From: Reticulitermes lucifugus
Lineage: Eukaryota; Arthropoda; Insecta; Blattodea; Rhinotermitidae
DNA: 42,469 nucleotides
Reading direction: 5' to 3'
NCBI GenBank assembly: GCA_026260175.1
Contig: JAKCWW010000136.1
Location: 168 to 42,636 of the forward strand
Part shown: positions 42,348-42,469 of the stretch, piece after piece
How positions within the stretch are numbered: the stretch's first letter is position 1
Layout: each line of letters starts with the position of its first letter
Notes under the pieces: model-generated
What the model was told of the DNA's origin: nothing
Database searches by the model: none
What the model saw: only the letters and a program-made list of their open reading frames with translations
Position numbers and translations under genes: made by a program

Positions 42348-42469
42348 CACTTTAGTGAACACTAACGCTGTCTGTACAAACACACTGTATTATTCTTTTT
42401 ATTGTGTACCTAACGCTGTCTCAACAAGCATAGTGCCACTTTAGTGAACACTAACGCTGTCTGTACAAA
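42348..42469. repeat. Direct repeat, 89-base offset, cut by window end
   Basis: A 33-base sequence beginning CACTTTAGTGAACACTAACG and ending CTGTCTGTACAAA occurs at 42348-42380 and again, identical, at 42437-42469. A third partial TAACGCTGTCT lies between them (about 42410). This is the start of a tandem array that continues beyond the window. Confidence 0.85.

Noticed and set aside
1..42469. Bacterial-type features, CRISPR array, phage or operon
   Set aside because: SINEs, LINEs, microsatellites, long gene-free stretches and the absence of ORFs over about 200 codons indicate a eukaryotic nuclear genome.

Overview
This is non-coding, repeat-rich nuclear DNA from a metazoan, most likely an insect. 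There are no long ORFs. The longest open frames are a minisatellite (200 aa) and retrotransposon debris (122 aa). tRNA-derived SINEs, 5'-truncated LINE tails, small inverted-repeat elements and microsatellites fill the window. The style of SINE and LINE tail resembles what I know of cockroach and termite (Blattodea) genomes. That is an inference from pattern memory; no search was run. No host gene, rRNA, functional tRNA or CRISPR array can be supported.

Layout. 0-5 kb: a tRNA-like SINE head with an ATT microsatellite, two solo copies of a recurring stem-loop motif (2.5 and 3.6 kb), and a well-preserved SINE at 4.17-4.45 kb. 5-11.7 kb: mostly featureless AT-rich DNA with a 206-bp TATA-flanked MITE at 8.88 kb, abutting an older repeat, and two adjacent SINE copies at 9.9-10.25 kb. 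11.75-12.13 kb: a 42-bp minisatellite interrupted by 109 N. 13-18 kb: further stem-loop copies, a 23-bp duplication beside a hAT-like end, a purine-rich tract, a LINE 3' tail, a ~280-bp perfect-centre palindrome, a 33-bp minisatellite, a mariner-like helix-turn-helix remnant and a SINE. 18-30 kb: two fragments of a second LINE type (a C-terminal tail, and an RT piece with a degraded YADD box), several SINEs on both strands, two more inverted-repeat elements (23.3 and 27.05 kb) and an array of TATAACGA-like words. 30-42.5 kb: a 360-bp foldback (31.7 kb), a LINE 3' end with in-frame stops (33.5-33.86 kb), a diverged ~140-bp satellite (34.0-34.7 kb), a 370-bp A/G-rich tract (38.4 kb) and an 89-bp-offset direct repeat cut by the window end.

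The most interesting signal is a short RNA-like motif found about 16 times at a dozen sites on both strands. On its sense strand it reads roughly CTGANGAT, a 4-6 bp stem with covarying sequence, then CGAAAC(A/G)T. At four sites it occurs as paired opposing copies forming long inverted repeats; elsewhere it is solitary. It resembles the catalytic core of a minimal hammerhead ribozyme (CUGANGA...GAAA, very short helix III, GUA at the cleavage position), but with one extra U before stem II. Small hammerheads are known from Penelope-like retroelements and some insect satellites, so these may be ribozyme-derived ends of one retroelement superfamily. That link is inference.
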